Origin: Gloeocapsa sp. PCC 7428
GTDB taxonomy: Bacteria > Cyanobacteriota > Cyanobacteriia > Cyanobacteriales > Chroococcidiopsidaceae
DNA length: 64,000 bases
Assembly (NCBI RefSeq): GCF_000317555.1
Contig: NC_019745.1
Location: 5,274,001-5,338,000, forward strand
Reading direction: 5' to 3'
Part shown: positions 44,342 through 53,779 of the stretch, piece by piece
Layout: every line of letters begins with the position of its first letter
Numbering within the stretch: the first letter of the stretch is position 1
The notes under the pieces: generated by a model
What the model was told of the DNA's origin: nothing
Databases searched by the model: none
Seen by the model: only the letters and a program-made list of their open reading frames with translations
Position numbers and translations under genes: made by a program

Positions 44342-45901
44342 CTAAGGTCCTCTAGCCCCAATGTCCCGCAGTAATTCGAGATGCTTGGTAACGGGGGCGA
44401 GTGTATTTGCGGCGATCGCACCGCTAGCAGCGACTGCGGGTAAACCAATTCCAGGAAATGTTGAGTCTCCGCAGCACAATAAGCCTGGTAGTGGCGTTGT
44501 CGATCCTGGAAAAAATCCTTCTCCAGCAGAAATTGCCGGACCATAAGAACCGCGATAACGTCGTAAATAGCGTTCGTGAGTGAGAGGTGTACCTACTAAG
44601 GTGACTTCGCAACGCGAGCGAATATCAGGAATAATGCGTTCTAAAGCTTGCCACATCACTTCGGCGCGAATTTGCTTTTGTTGCGTGTAATTCTGAGTGC
44701 GACGATCCATTTTCTCCCACAGTGCATACGGTTCGTTTCCAGGAGTATAAACGTGAATAACGTGCTTTCCTGCGGGCGCAAGCGACGGATCGAGTAATGA
44801 GGGAATGGAGATCAGCACAACGTTTTGCGGCGCGGTAACTCCTAATTCCCAATCGTTAACAACAATATAGTGACAAGCTAAATCAGAGCGAATATTTGTC
44901 GCATCAATTCCTAAATGAAGATGCATAAAGCTATCGCACTCAGGAGTTGCCTGGCGTTGCTGGCGGAATTTTGGTACAGTTTCAGGAGGTAGCAGCTTGA
45001 GTGTATCCCAAATCGAGGCATTGGAAATTACTGCTCGACGCGATCGCAGTTGGTTCCCACCACGCAGCTGCACTCCCACAGCCTGATTATTTTCGACCAC
45101 AATTTGCTCAACGTGCGCGTTTAACTGCAACTTACCGCCATAACGTTCAAATCCCCTTACCAAAGCCGCAACAAGCGCCCCGCTACCTCCGATAGGGTAA
45201 TCTAGTTTGACACCAGGACGATACCAATCAGCAAACATAAACGCCATTTCTGCGGCGCTAGTGCTATCCGCAGGAAGTCCAGAAAGCAGAAAGGATAATA
45301 AGCCTAGCCAATTACGGATAAAAGGATCGCGAATCACATCGTCGATAATGCGCGAGAATGGTCCGGTTAATTTAAAAAGATTTGTAGCATGGGGAGCGAT
45401 CGCCGGAATAAATTGCCCCACGGTAAGTATTGCACCGAAATCGAAACGTAAAGCCGTTGGCGGTAAAGCGATCGCCGCTTGCGAAAGCGGTTCCATGACG
45501 CGCTGTAACTCGCGCCACTCTGCAACAGCCTGATCGCCGCGCAATCTTGCTAGAACTTCACAAAATTGCTCAGCGCCAACAGTCGTATCAAAATCACCTT
45601 CGGGTAAGCAGCAACCCCACGTATCGTAATTAGCACACGGAAGTTCTTCAGCGATCGCATCTAAGACTTGACGTAAAGGGTTCGGCGAAGGCGAGTAAGA
45701 TAAACCAGAGTAGAGCGACGGTCCTGAATCGAATTTGAAGCCTTGACGCTCAAACGCATGGGCTGCACCCCCAGGAATCGAATGACTTTCACAGACTGTC
45801 ACCGCGAAGCCATAGCGTGCGAGTAATGCGGCGCAGCTTAAACCACCGATACCACTACCAATAACAATGACATCTGTATCAGCATTTGCATGAGAAAACA
45901 T
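44342..45901 (-). CDS. CrtISO/phytoene-desaturase-like FAD oxidoreductase
   Basis: 519 residues from ATG 45901, with AGGAAG upstream; the frame opens earlier but in unrelated spacer. FAD motif VIVIGSGIGGLSCAALLARY near 11, then ESHSIPGGAAHAFERQGF near 38, YPIGGSGALVAALVRGFERY near 235 and terminal PGLLCCGDSTFPGIGLPAVAAS near 475. The family contains carotenoid isomerase, phytoene desaturase CrtI, CrtO and retinol saturase. The C-terminal motif and length are close to CrtISO-type proteins, but cyanobacteria hold several paralogues, so the exact substrate is open. It is followed by the transaldolase gene. Confidence 0.85.
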   Translation of the reverse strand: MFSHANADTDVIVIGSGIGGLSCAALLARYGFAVTVCESHSIPGGAAHAFERQGFKFDSGPSLYSGLSYSPSPNPLRQVLDAIAEELPCANYDTWGCCLPEGDFDTTVGAEQFCEVLARLRGDQAVAEWRELQRVMEPLSQAAIALPPTALRFDFGAILTVGQFIPAIAPHATNLFKLTGPFSRIIDDVIRDPFIRNWLGLLSFLLSGLPADSTSAAEMAFMFADWYRPGVKLDYPIGGSGALVAALVRGFERYGGKLQLNAHVEQIVVENNQAVGVQLRGGNQLRSRRAVISNASIWDTLKLLPPETVPKFRQQRQATPECDSFMHLHLGIDATNIRSDLACHYIVVNDWELGVTAPQNVVLISIPSLLDPSLAPAGKHVIHVYTPGNEPYALWEKMDRRTQNYTQQKQIRAEVMWQALERIIPDIRSRCEVTLVGTPLTHERYLRRYRGSYGPAISAGEGFFPGSTTPLPGLLCCGDSTFPGIGLPAVAASGAIAANTLAPVTKHLELLRDIGARGP

Positions 45902-46138
45902 TTTGGGCGCTTCCTGGGGTAACTGCTGACAATAATTGTAATTGCCAGAATCTAGGGAGCAAATCACGACAGTAAATAGCGTAAAACCCGCTACAGAATT
46001 AGCTTACAAGTCTATTGTGCAGCAATTAAGATCGAACTAAGTAGATAAGCATAATTAGAAATCACACTTTTGAGGTTAGGTAATGAGTAATCAGTATTAT
46101 TTCCAATTACCCATTACCCATCACCACTTACCCAGCTT

Positions 46139-47209
46139 ATGACAAGTCTTTTAACCAAACCAGCAGCCCACTCTTCCCGTTTATGGATGCCAGAGCGTGT
46201 CTTATTTACACCTGCGGCACTCGATCAACCGTGGGGACAACAAATTTTATCACGCGTACAGGCACTTAACTTACCCATCGAGGAACTACCGCAAAATCGC
46301 CTTTCCGGTTTACGCGGCGATTCCGAACGCGAGACGTATCAAATTGCTAAGCGGACACTTGCAGTCGTTACCGCGCCACCGAGTCATTTCAAGCTAAGGC
46401 CAATTCCCCCTTCCGCCGATTGGCAATTTCACCTTGCAGAAGGTTGTCCAGCGCATTGTCAATATTGTTATCTTGCGGGTAGTCTCCAAGGTCCACCAGT
46501 GATTCGCGTGTTTGCTAACTTACCGCAAATTCTAGAAAACTTGGCAACCTACGAACGCCCTGATACTGCAACAACATTTGAAGTGAGTTGTTATACCGAT
46601 CCCCTCGGTATCGAACACCTTACAGGTAGTTTAGCTGAGTGTATCCGTTACTTTGGTACGCGCAGCGATGCTCACCTACGCTGGGTTTCTAAGTTTGACG
46701 CAGTTGATGAGTTAATCGACTTACCGCACAATGGACATACTCGGTGTCGTGTCAGTGTTAATGCTGCACCTGTTTCAGGGCGGTTTGAAGGCGGTACTGC
46801 ATCTGTCGCATCGCGCCTGCAAGCATTACGCAAATTAGCTTTACCACACAGTCAAGGCGGTGGTGGTTATCCCGTTGGTATCGTCATTGCGCCGATTATG
46901 CTAATTGACGATTGGGAATTGCACTACACGCGGCTATTCGATGAAATGAGTACAACTTTGGACTTTAGTTGCGATTTGACTTTTGAGTTAATTTCGCATC
47001 GGTTCACGCCCAAATCTAAAGAAGTCTTACAAACTTGGTATCCGCACTCGAAGCTTGATATGGAGGAAGACAAGCGGAGTGTTAAGCGTAACAAGTTTGG
47101 CGGTACAAAATATGTTTATGATACCGACGACATGAAAACACTACGTCGCTTCTTTGAGCGCGAAATTGCACGCCGTTTTCCTGAAGCGCGGATACTGTAT
47201 TGGACATAA
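46139..47209 (+). CDS. spore photoproduct lyase family radical SAM protein
   Basis: 356 residues. The radical-SAM cluster motif has the SPL spacing CX3CX2C: CPAHCQYCYLA, Cys103/107/110. Further SPL family marks: EVSCYTDPLGIEHLTGS near 150, RWVSKFDAVD near 181 and the C-terminal FGGTKYVYDTDDM near 320. Bacillus SPL reverses the spore thymine dimer; cyanobacteria make no spores, so the substrate here is probably another DNA photoproduct or another target. The C-terminal repair-specific Cys of SPL is not evident. Short TTACCCATTACCCA-type repeats precede the ATG. Confidence 0.85.
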   Translation: MTSLLTKPAAHSSRLWMPERVLFTPAALDQPWGQQILSRVQALNLPIEELPQNRLSGLRGDSERETYQIAKRTLAVVTAPPSHFKLRPIPPSADWQFHLAEGCPAHCQYCYLAGSLQGPPVIRVFANLPQILENLATYERPDTATTFEVSCYTDPLGIEHLTGSLAECIRYFGTRSDAHLRWVSKFDAVDELIDLPHNGHTRCRVSVNAAPVSGRFEGGTASVASRLQALRKLALPHSQGGGGYPVGIVIAPIMLIDDWELHYTRLFDEMSTTLDFSCDLTFELISHRFTPKSKEVLQTWYPHSKLDMEEDKRSVKRNKFGGTKYVYDTDDMKTLRRFFEREIARRFPEARILYWT

Positions 47210-47220
47210 AGCGCGATTCG

Positions 47221-47442
47221 CTAGTCGCTTTTGTGCTGCTTCATGCGCAGTTGATGGTTATGGCTATCAAACATCAAGCATAAACCAAAGTTGAATAGTA
47301 CAAGGCTAAGTGTCCCGATCCAAAACCAACCTTCACCGCTAATTTTGCGGCTTAAAGCTTCACCAAAGACACTCAAGCCAAAGCCAACGCAGAGTAACCC
47401 TGCGACTCCTTTGATTAGCCATAACATTTTGTCTTGTTGCAT
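47221..47442 (-). CDS. small two-helix membrane protein, unknown
   Basis: 73 residues: helix 1 MLWLIKGVAGLLCVGFGLSV (6-25), a loop with EALSRKISGEG, helix 2 WFWIGTLSLVLFNFGLCLMF (39-58) and a basic His-rich tail (DSHNHQLRMKQHKSD). It looks like a genuine conserved-hypothetical membrane protein. It faces the SPL-like gene tail to tail, 11 bp apart. Function unknown. Confidence 0.65.
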   Translation of the reverse strand: MQQDKMLWLIKGVAGLLCVGFGLSVFGEALSRKISGEGWFWIGTLSLVLFNFGLCLMFDSHNHQLRMKQHKSD

Positions 47443-47473
47443 TTACGGTATCATCCTTACTGAAAACGCCTGG

Positions 47474-47620
47474 CGACTGAAGTCGCGGCTTGATTTACAA
47501 AGTCAAGATGGTGCGTGGACTAATAAAATAGACTTCTTGCATGAATCAAAAAACTACCCTTGTCCTTCTGAACCCTTCGCTATTGCTCAAGGGCAGGCTC
47601 CGTGAAAGGCTCAATATGAC
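47474..47620. repeat. degenerate GACTGAAGTCGC repeat region
   Basis: GACTGAAGTCGCGGCTTGAT ... GGTGCGTGGACTAATAAAAT (47474-47528) is a degraded copy of the dispersed element also seen near 9471. Behind it are GACTTCTTGCATGAATC and a CTCAAGGGCAGGCTCCGTG string. No gene; frames here are artefacts. Confidence 0.5.
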
Positions 47621-47694
47621 AATTTAAGTATTCACGTAAGAGGTCTAATAATCATTTCTCCTCTGCTTCCTCTGCTCCTCTGCTCCTTCATCTG

Positions 47695-50600
47695 TTACCC
47701 TTCAATTAATTGTCGAAAACCGCGAGTTGTGGCAATACTTTCAAAATCAGGATCGCTGCTGGCCTCGGCGCGATACTTGGGATTGAGTTCAATTGCTTTT
47801 TGGAGGTTTTCTAGGGCTAATTTGACTTGTCCTTGGAAGGCGTAGCAAATGGCTTTGTTGTAATAAGCATTAGGATAATCTGGTTGAATTTGCAAAGCTC
47901 GATCGAAGCTTTCTAAGGCTTCTGGATCGCGCTCTAGTTGAACGAGTAAATAGCCTTTGGCGTTCCAAGCTTTGTAGTAGTCGGGATCGAGTTCGATCGC
48001 TTTATCATACGATGCGATCGCATCTTCTAATTTTTCGAGAACTTCTAACGCCATGGCGCGATTCATCCAAGCTACCGCGTCATCTGGTTTGACTTGTACT
48101 GCACGATCAAACGATTGAAAAGCTTCTTCGTGATTTTGCAGTTTGCCTAATGCTACCCCGCGATCGACCCACGCAAGATGATGATTCGGATTGATTTCGA
48201 TCGCTTTATCGTACGAGGCGATCGCATCTTTGTAGCGTTTCATTCGACTGAGAACAATACCGCGATTAAACCACGCATCGCTGTTCTCTGGTTGAACTTG
48301 AATCACTTGACTAAATGCTGCAAATGCGCCTTCGTATCTTTTTAACTCTTTGAGTGCTAGCCCGCGATGATACCAACTTGCTGCGTCATCGGGCTTGATT
48401 TCGAGTACTTTGTCAAACGCGGCGATCGCTGACTCGTATTGCTTGAGTTCCCATAAAGCTAAGCCTTGCTGATAGCACAGATCAGGGTTATTCGGCTGAA
48501 TTTCTAATGCTTGTTCGTAGGTGGCGATCGCTTCTTGATAACGTCCTTCAGCGAATAACGCATTTCCCTGATTGATATAATCATCAGGACGCATGAATAA
48601 CTGCGGATAGTTTGTTTTCAGCAATTCCAATTGTTCGGATAGCGCTTGAATTTGCTGTGATACGTCAGCTAATGCAGCTTGGGCGATTGATGTTGGAGCT
48701 ATTTCCGCCAATTGTCGAAGAATCTGCTCTTTTCGCGCTTGTGCATCCGATTTAACTTCTGCAAGTTCTGTTTCTAGTCTATTTTCTAATTTGTCAAGGT
48801 TTTCTAGCGTTAATTCCTTGCGATTCGTGATTTCTGACTGAAGTGCTGCGAGTTGATTAGACCACTCGGAAGCTAATTTTTCCAGATTTTCGATTGTCGC
48901 ATTTTGCTGCGATTGTACTCCTGATTGCGAATCGCTGACTTGAGTTGCAAACTCGGTTGCTTGCGATCGCAGCGATTGAATTTCTTGCTCGATTTGTGCT
49001 TGCATCCGCGCCTGAAATTCTTTGATTTGTTCGGCGATTTCTGTCTGGAGTTGCTGCAAATCCTCTAACATCGCATCTTTTTGTTGCTGTAACTTCTCTA
49101 CAGCATCCGTTTGAATTTCTGATAAATAGGGTGCTAAATTTTCCTCTAGCTGCTTCAGATTTTTTCTGATAAGCTCTTGTTGTTTTTGCACTTCATCTTG
49201 CAAACCCGCAATCCGTTCTTCTATCTCAGTTTCTATACCTTCTAGCTGATAGACAGCTTCACCTTTTTGTTCTTGAATTTCTGATTGCAATTCGGAAATT
49301 TGCGAGACAAATTCAGCTTCTGTTTGTCTGATGCTTTGTATGGCTGCATCCTTCTCATCTTGAACATCGGCTTGTAATTCTGTCAGTTGCGGAACCAATT
49401 CTGATGCTTGTTTTTTCAAATTTTTCAATAAGAAATCGCGCTGTTTTTGAGCTTGTTGTTGAAGTTGCGCAAGTTGCACAGCGAATTCTTTTCTTGCTTG
49501 CTGTAAGCTTTGGATAATTGCGTCTTTTTCTTCTTGAATTTCCGCTTGAATTTCTGATACGTCTGGGCTAAAACCTAATGCTAATTGCTCTAAATTATCT
49601 AGCGTTTCATCATATTGTTGTTGAGCTTGTTGCTGAATTTGTTGTAACTGTTCAGCTAAATCTACTTCTGATTGTCGGATATTTTCTAGTACAACATCTT
49701 TTTTGTTTTGAATTTCTGATTGAATTTCAGAAATTTGCGGATTAAACTCTGTTAACAATCGTTCAATGTCTTGTGAGATAGTACTGCGTTGTGTTTGCAA
49801 TTGTTGTTGAATTTGTGCCACTTGTTCAGCCAATTCGGTTTCTGAACGTTGTAGGTTCTGAATAACGGTATCTTTTTGGGCTTGAACTTCGGCGTGTAAT
49901 GTTGAAAGTTGAGGAGCAAATTCAGATACAATTTGTTCTAAATTTTGAAAAATTGCATTGCGTTGTTGCTCGGTTTGTTGTTGAATTTGTGTTAATTGAT
50001 TGATTAACTCTACGCGAGATTGTTCTAGATGTTGTAGAACTGTATCTTTTTGCGTTTGAACTTCGGTTCTAATTTCTAAAAGATGCGGTGAAAAGTCATC
50101 TTGTAGCTGTTTGAGATTCTGTAAAATTAAAGTTTGTTGCTGCTGCGTTTGTTGCTTGAGACTTGCCAATTGAGCCGCAAACTCATTTTCTAGCTTTTTA
50201 ATTGCTTGTGCTGAAGTTTTGAATTGATTCTCTAATTTTACGTTTGCTTGTTGCTGCGACTGCGAAAGATGAGCGAGTACCTGTGATAAGTTTTCGCGTT
50301 GTGCGGCGATCTCTTGCTGTAACTCTTCGGCTTCGTGGTTAATCTCGTCTAAGATTTCTTCCGCATCTTGTAAGATACCCTGAATTTTGCGATCGGCGTT
50401 AGCAATTCCGTTTTGAACGTCTTCAAGTTCTTTCAGCCGCATAATCACAATATCGGCTACACCGCGAATGACAGACTTACGTAATAAAAATAGTGAAACT
50501 AACGCCGCACCTAGTAGCACAACTAAAGTTGCAAGTAAAATATTCGTCAGCGATATTGACTGCGCATTTCCCTGTGCTGTTGGAGGAGATTGTGGCTGAA

Positions 50601-50763
50601 GTTGCGCTAAGACAGTTGTTTCCGCCCTAGATTCAGAAGCATCGGGAATAACGGATTCGGCGTTAGCAAAACCAACAGCACCAACCGACAGTAAAAAAGT
50701 AGACAGAAAAACACCACTGCCGTGTGATAGAGATTTTAAAATCTGTTTTTGCTTGCGCTTCAT
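47695..50763 (-). CDS. large membrane-anchored coiled-coil/TPR protein
   Basis: 1022 residues from ATG 50763 (AAGGGAA upstream). Signal-like segment GVFLSTFLLSVGAVGFANA (18-36), a second hydrophobic helix NILLATLVVLLGAALVSLFLL (74-94), then about 600 residues of Gln/Glu-rich coiled coil (about 110-700) and at least seven TPR units (about 715-1000: YINQGNALFAEGRYQEAI, CYQQGLALWELKQYESAI and so on). Within the coil a 58-residue unit is repeated at least four times without gaps (224-455). It likely spans an envelope or thylakoid space and presents TPR docking surfaces. No enzyme domain. Function unknown. Confidence 0.82.
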   Translation of the reverse strand: MKRKQKQILKSLSHGSGVFLSTFLLSVGAVGFANAESVIPDASESRAETTVLAQLQPQSPPTAQGNAQSISLTNILLATLVVLLGAALVSLFLLRKSVIRGVADIVIMRLKELEDVQNGIANADRKIQGILQDAEEILDEINHEAEELQQEIAAQRENLSQVLAHLSQSQQQANVKLENQFKTSAQAIKKLENEFAAQLASLKQQTQQQQTLILQNLKQLQDDFSPHLLEIRTEVQTQKDTVLQHLEQSRVELINQLTQIQQQTEQQRNAIFQNLEQIVSEFAPQLSTLHAEVQAQKDTVIQNLQRSETELAEQVAQIQQQLQTQRSTISQDIERLLTEFNPQISEIQSEIQNKKDVVLENIRQSEVDLAEQLQQIQQQAQQQYDETLDNLEQLALGFSPDVSEIQAEIQEEKDAIIQSLQQARKEFAVQLAQLQQQAQKQRDFLLKNLKKQASELVPQLTELQADVQDEKDAAIQSIRQTEAEFVSQISELQSEIQEQKGEAVYQLEGIETEIEERIAGLQDEVQKQQELIRKNLKQLEENLAPYLSEIQTDAVEKLQQQKDAMLEDLQQLQTEIAEQIKEFQARMQAQIEQEIQSLRSQATEFATQVSDSQSGVQSQQNATIENLEKLASEWSNQLAALQSEITNRKELTLENLDKLENRLETELAEVKSDAQARKEQILRQLAEIAPTSIAQAALADVSQQIQALSEQLELLKTNYPQLFMRPDDYINQGNALFAEGRYQEAIATYEQALEIQPNNPDLCYQQGLALWELKQYESAIAAFDKVLEIKPDDAASWYHRGLALKELKRYEGAFAAFSQVIQVQPENSDAWFNRGIVLSRMKRYKDAIASYDKAIEINPNHHLAWVDRGVALGKLQNHEEAFQSFDRAVQVKPDDAVAWMNRAMALEVLEKLEDAIASYDKAIELDPDYYKAWNAKGYLLVQLERDPEALESFDRALQIQPDYPNAYYNKAICYAFQGQVKLALENLQKAIELNPKYRAEASSDPDFESIATTRGFRQLIEG

Positions 50764-50871
50764 AGTTCCCTTTGCCTGCTGATCCACTTTTCGCGATCGC
50801 GGTATCTTTTCCAGGTTAATCAAAATTGACGTCTATTTTCGATTTTTACGCTCAATTGTCAAGAAAGCAAC

Positions 50872-51957
50872 TCAACACATCGATTCAAATTGCGGTAAAA
50901 TCAACATCGCATCACCAAACGAGTAAAAGCGGTAGCGCTCGGCGATCGCTTCTTGGTACAACTCCAAAAGGCGCTGACGTCCAATTAATGCACTTACCAG
51001 CATCAGCAAACTTGATTTAGGTAGATGAAAGTTTGTAATCAATCCTTCGACAACGCGCCATTGATAACCAGGATAAATAAATAAGTTGGTTTTTCCGCAA
51101 AAAGGTTGCAATTCTCCTGAAACTGCGGCACCTTCTAATGAGCGTACCACTGTGGTTCCCACTGCAAACACTCTCCCGCCTTGGGCTTGTGTCTCGCGAA
51201 TTTGCGCAACAGTATCTGCACTGACTTCTACCCATTCCCCGTGCATTTTATGCGTTGTGATGTCTTCTACTTCTACAGGGCGAAAGGTTCCCACACCGAC
51301 GTGTAGCGTCACAAAAGCGGTACGGATTCCTGTATCTTTGAGGCGTGTCAGTAACTCTGGAGTAAAATGCAGCCCAGCCGTCGGAGCGGCGACAGCACCA
51401 GGTTGCTCGGCGTATACTGTTTGATATTGTTCGCTGGCGGCTTGAGAATTTGTAATGTAAGGTGGTAAGGGCACTTGCCCGTATTGATCTAACACTTGCA
51501 GCAAAGACATTTCTTGCGGAACATCAAATTGCAACAACCGCCCCCCAGTCGCCGCGTCGGTTTCTAATACAGTTGCACTTAAAGGATCGGTTGCGTTTCC
51601 TGCAAATACAATCGTTGCCCCTGGCGGTAAACGCCTTCCTGGTTTGACTAAGGCTAACCATTGATTGTGCTGGCGTTCTTCTAAGAGTAACACTTCAACA
51701 GTTGCACCACTTTGCTTATGCCCATACAGCCGCGCGGGTATTACCCTTGTATTGTTCATCACAAGTAAATCGCCCGATCGCAGCAGTTGTGGCAACTCGT
51801 AAAATCGATGATGGCGATGGCGTGTGGAATCAACAACTAACAAGCGCGCGCTATCTCTAGGTACAGCGGGATTTTGGGCAATTAACTCTTCGGGTAATTC
51901 ATAATCGTATGCAGATAATAAGCGGTCTTGTTCTTGAGCAGATAATTGACGCAACAT
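50872..51957 (-). CDS. queA: tRNA preQ1-34 S-adenosylmethionine ribosyltransferase-isomerase
   Basis: 361 residues. QueA moves the ribosyl group of SAM onto 7-aminomethyl-7-deazaguanine in tRNA to form epoxyqueuosine. Family marks: [20 protein letters not shown] near 17, [20 protein letters not shown] near 62, [17 protein letters not shown] near 195, [19 protein letters not shown] near 218 and [19 protein letters not shown] near 308. Complete, with the usual length. Single gene; other queuosine genes are not in the window. Confidence 0.96.
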   Translation of the reverse strand: MLRQLSAQEQDRLLSAYDYELPEELIAQNPAVPRDSARLLVVDSTRHRHHRFYELPQLLRSGDLLVMNNTRVIPARLYGHKQSGATVEVLLLEERQHNQWLALVKPGRRLPPGATIVFAGNATDPLSATVLETDAATGGRLLQFDVPQEMSLLQVLDQYGQVPLPPYITNSQAASEQYQTVYAEQPGAVAAPTAGLHFTPELLTRLKDTGIRTAFVTLHVGVGTFRPVEVEDITTHKMHGEWVEVSADTVAQIRETQAQGGRVFAVGTTVVRSLEGAAVSGELQPFCGKTNLFIYPGYQWRVVEGLITNFHLPKSSLLMLVSALIGRQRLLELYQEAIAERYRFYSFGDAMLILPQFESMC

Positions 51958-52240
51958 AGTCTTGAGTGTAAATATTACAGCATTGCCGTTTTCAACTCGA
52001 AAATCCGTATTATTACTGATTTCGCCAAGCCATCGCAGCTTTTACATTGTTTATAGTCACATCTTGTTATTTTTAAATACCGTAGTTTTGCAGATTTTTT
52101 GCTAATTTTTTACAATTCATACTTACATATTTAATTGGGTGAATCTACCCAGGTTAAATTGGGTGGTTTTCCCCTATTAATGAAGCGCCTATCTTCGGCA
52201 CAATAGAAGTGTCGGATTGGTGCGTCTCCCAACCACGGAA

Positions 52241-52630
52241 ATGGAATACCTTTACTACCTCGCAAACGCCAGCCTCACTTTGAGGATTGTTGAATATCTA
52301 CACAAAGTACAGCATTTATCGGTCAGATTTGTAACCGTGATCCATCAAATTGATGGCTGGGTGGTAAAAGTCAAAATGAACTCGCCCTTAAATGCTCAAG
52401 ATGATGGAGACTTTCGGGCATTTCTCAATGAACTGGGAATTCCCTACGAACCTCCCATGCGTGTCAATATGGCGCTTTGGAGTTTAGAAGCTGGACAATC
52501 ACCGATTGATGTCATGCGTCGCTATCAAGTTGCCATAGTCTCTCATGGTAGCCCAGAGCGCGAAGAGATTGAAGCTTTCCGCCAGCAATTTGTACGAGGA
52601 TTAGGTTATTGCCCAGAAACTTTGGCTTAA
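52241..52630 (+). CDS. conserved hypothetical cytoplasmic protein
   Basis: 129 residues if started at ATG 52241; GTG 52220 or TTG 52217 would add seven or eight. It begins EYLYYLANASLTLRIVEYLH, with a central FVTVIHQIDGWVVKVKM and AFLNELGIPYEPPMRVN. Soluble, mixed alpha/beta composition, no known domain. It has normal codon use and a HIP1-free body; I take it as real because of length and protein-like composition. Function unknown. Confidence 0.65.
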   Translation: MEYLYYLANASLTLRIVEYLHKVQHLSVRFVTVIHQIDGWVVKVKMNSPLNAQDDGDFRAFLNELGIPYEPPMRVNMALWSLEAGQSPIDVMRRYQVAIVSHGSPEREEIEAFRQQFVRGLGYCPETLA

Positions 52631-52687
52631 AGAGTTATGAATGCTGAGTGTTGAGCAAAAACACCTTTAGTCAGAACTCTTGAGGAT

Positions 52688-53170
52688 TCAAAACTGTGAA
52701 TAAAATTCAAATGCTGCGGGAATGTAGTCTTGCAAGAGTAATTTGAATTGAGTATTTCTAACTTGTAGTGCCAGCGATTCAAAGATTGCTGGCTTATTTA
52801 TTGGTGGTGGCGAATGAGTGTTTAAGCGTTGACAGTAGACTAAAGCAACATCGAAGCGACAGGGATAGGCGCTTAAGTCGGGGTATTGAGTTAAGTAAAA
52901 AGTCGCTGCTCGATAAAGTTTAGCTTGCTTTTGTGGTGTGAGCGATAATAACCCGCCTTCATCCCAATTTCCGCTGCTACGAGTTTTGACTTCGACAAAA
53001 GTAACGAATGGTGTGGTAGCTTCTTGTTGGGCAACGATATCGAGTTCGCCCCAACGACAGCGCCAGCGACGATGCAGAATTTTGCAACCTTGTAACTGTA
53101 ACCATTGTGCAACGAGGTCTTCTCCTAATACACCAATATCGGGATAATAAGAAGCAGGAGGGTTTGTCAT
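52688..53170 (-). CDS. yraN: YraN family (UPF0102) putative endonuclease
   Basis: 160 residues with a Holliday-junction-resolvase-like PD-(D/E)XK fold: GVLGEDLVAQWLQLQGCKIL near 13, RRWRCRWGELDIVAQ near 34 (Glu and Asp of the site) and FVEVKTRSSGNW near 57 (E-x-K). A tail beyond residue 120 is longer than in the shortest homologues. Family proteins are presumed nucleases; biological role is unsettled. Divergent from the pentapeptide gene that begins 38 bp away. Confidence 0.88.
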   Translation of the reverse strand: MTNPPASYYPDIGVLGEDLVAQWLQLQGCKILHRRWRCRWGELDIVAQQEATTPFVTFVEVKTRSSGNWDEGGLLSLTPQKQAKLYRAATFYLTQYPDLSAYPCRFDVALVYCQRLNTHSPPPINKPAIFESLALQVRNTQFKLLLQDYIPAAFEFYSQF

Positions 53171-53208
53171 TGGCTGGAATAAGAATGATTTATAGGCGAG
53201 AGGATTGG

Positions 53209-53715
53209 ATGGTAAAGACTATATTCAGGGTATGTCGCTGGATAGCGTTTTGGATGCTAGTTGTGAGTGCGATCGCGTCTCCACTGTATATAAGTATTCC
53301 CAGTGCGATCGCACTTGATTACAACAAAGAAATTTTACTGAACTCTGATTTTTCAGGGCGTGATTTAACCGACTCTAGTTTTAATCATGCCAATTTGCGT
53401 AACAGCAATTTCAGCCACGCAAATTTAGAAGGTGTCAGTTTATTTGCAGCGAACTTAGAGTCAGCTAATCTCGAAGGCGCAAATTTGACGAATGCGACGT
53501 TAGATTCAGCGCGGTTGAGTAATGCTAATTTAAAGGATGCGGTTTTAGAGGGTGCATTTGCGGCAAATGCTAAATTTGACAAGGCGATTATTGATGGGGC
53601 TGACTTTACTGACGTGCTATTGCGCCGAGACGAACAAGACAAGCTGTGCAAAGTAGCTAAAGGAACTAACCCAACAACAGGGCGAGAAACACGGGAAACT
53701 TTGATGTGTTTTTAA
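53209..53715 (+). CDS. exported pentapeptide-repeat protein (thylakoid-lumen type)
   Basis: 168 residues from ATG 53209, GAGAGG five nt before; ATG 53185 is in frame but lacks a site. A signal peptide (VCRWIAFWMLVVSAIASPLYISI then PSAIA) precedes YNKEILLNSDFSGRDLTDSS and about 17 pentapeptides (ANLRNSNFSHANLEG, ANLESANLEGANL), then a conserved Cys-containing end (DKLCKVAKGTNPTTGRETR, ending LMCF). This is the architecture of cyanobacterial/plastid lumenal pentapeptide proteins (TL15/TL17-like). The two Cys could form a disulfide. Role unknown. Confidence 0.82.
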   Translation: MVKTIFRVCRWIAFWMLVVSAIASPLYISIPSAIALDYNKEILLNSDFSGRDLTDSSFNHANLRNSNFSHANLEGVSLFAANLESANLEGANLTNATLDSARLSNANLKDAVLEGAFAANAKFDKAIIDGADFTDVLLRRDEQDKLCKVAKGTNPTTGRETRETLMCF

Positions 53716-53732
53716 AGTGACTTGTGAAAATA

Positions 53733-53757
53733 AGGCAATCCTTTGGGTGGATTGCCT
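53733..53757. terminator. bidirectional hairpin terminator between convergent genes
   Basis: AGGCAATCC-TTTGGGT-GGATTGCCT, a perfect 9-bp stem with a 7-nt loop between the ends of the pentapeptide and RTX genes. On the minus strand TTATTTTC follows, so it should at least serve the RTX gene. Confidence 0.75.
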
Positions 53758-53779
53758 CAAGTAATTGAAACACTTGTGT

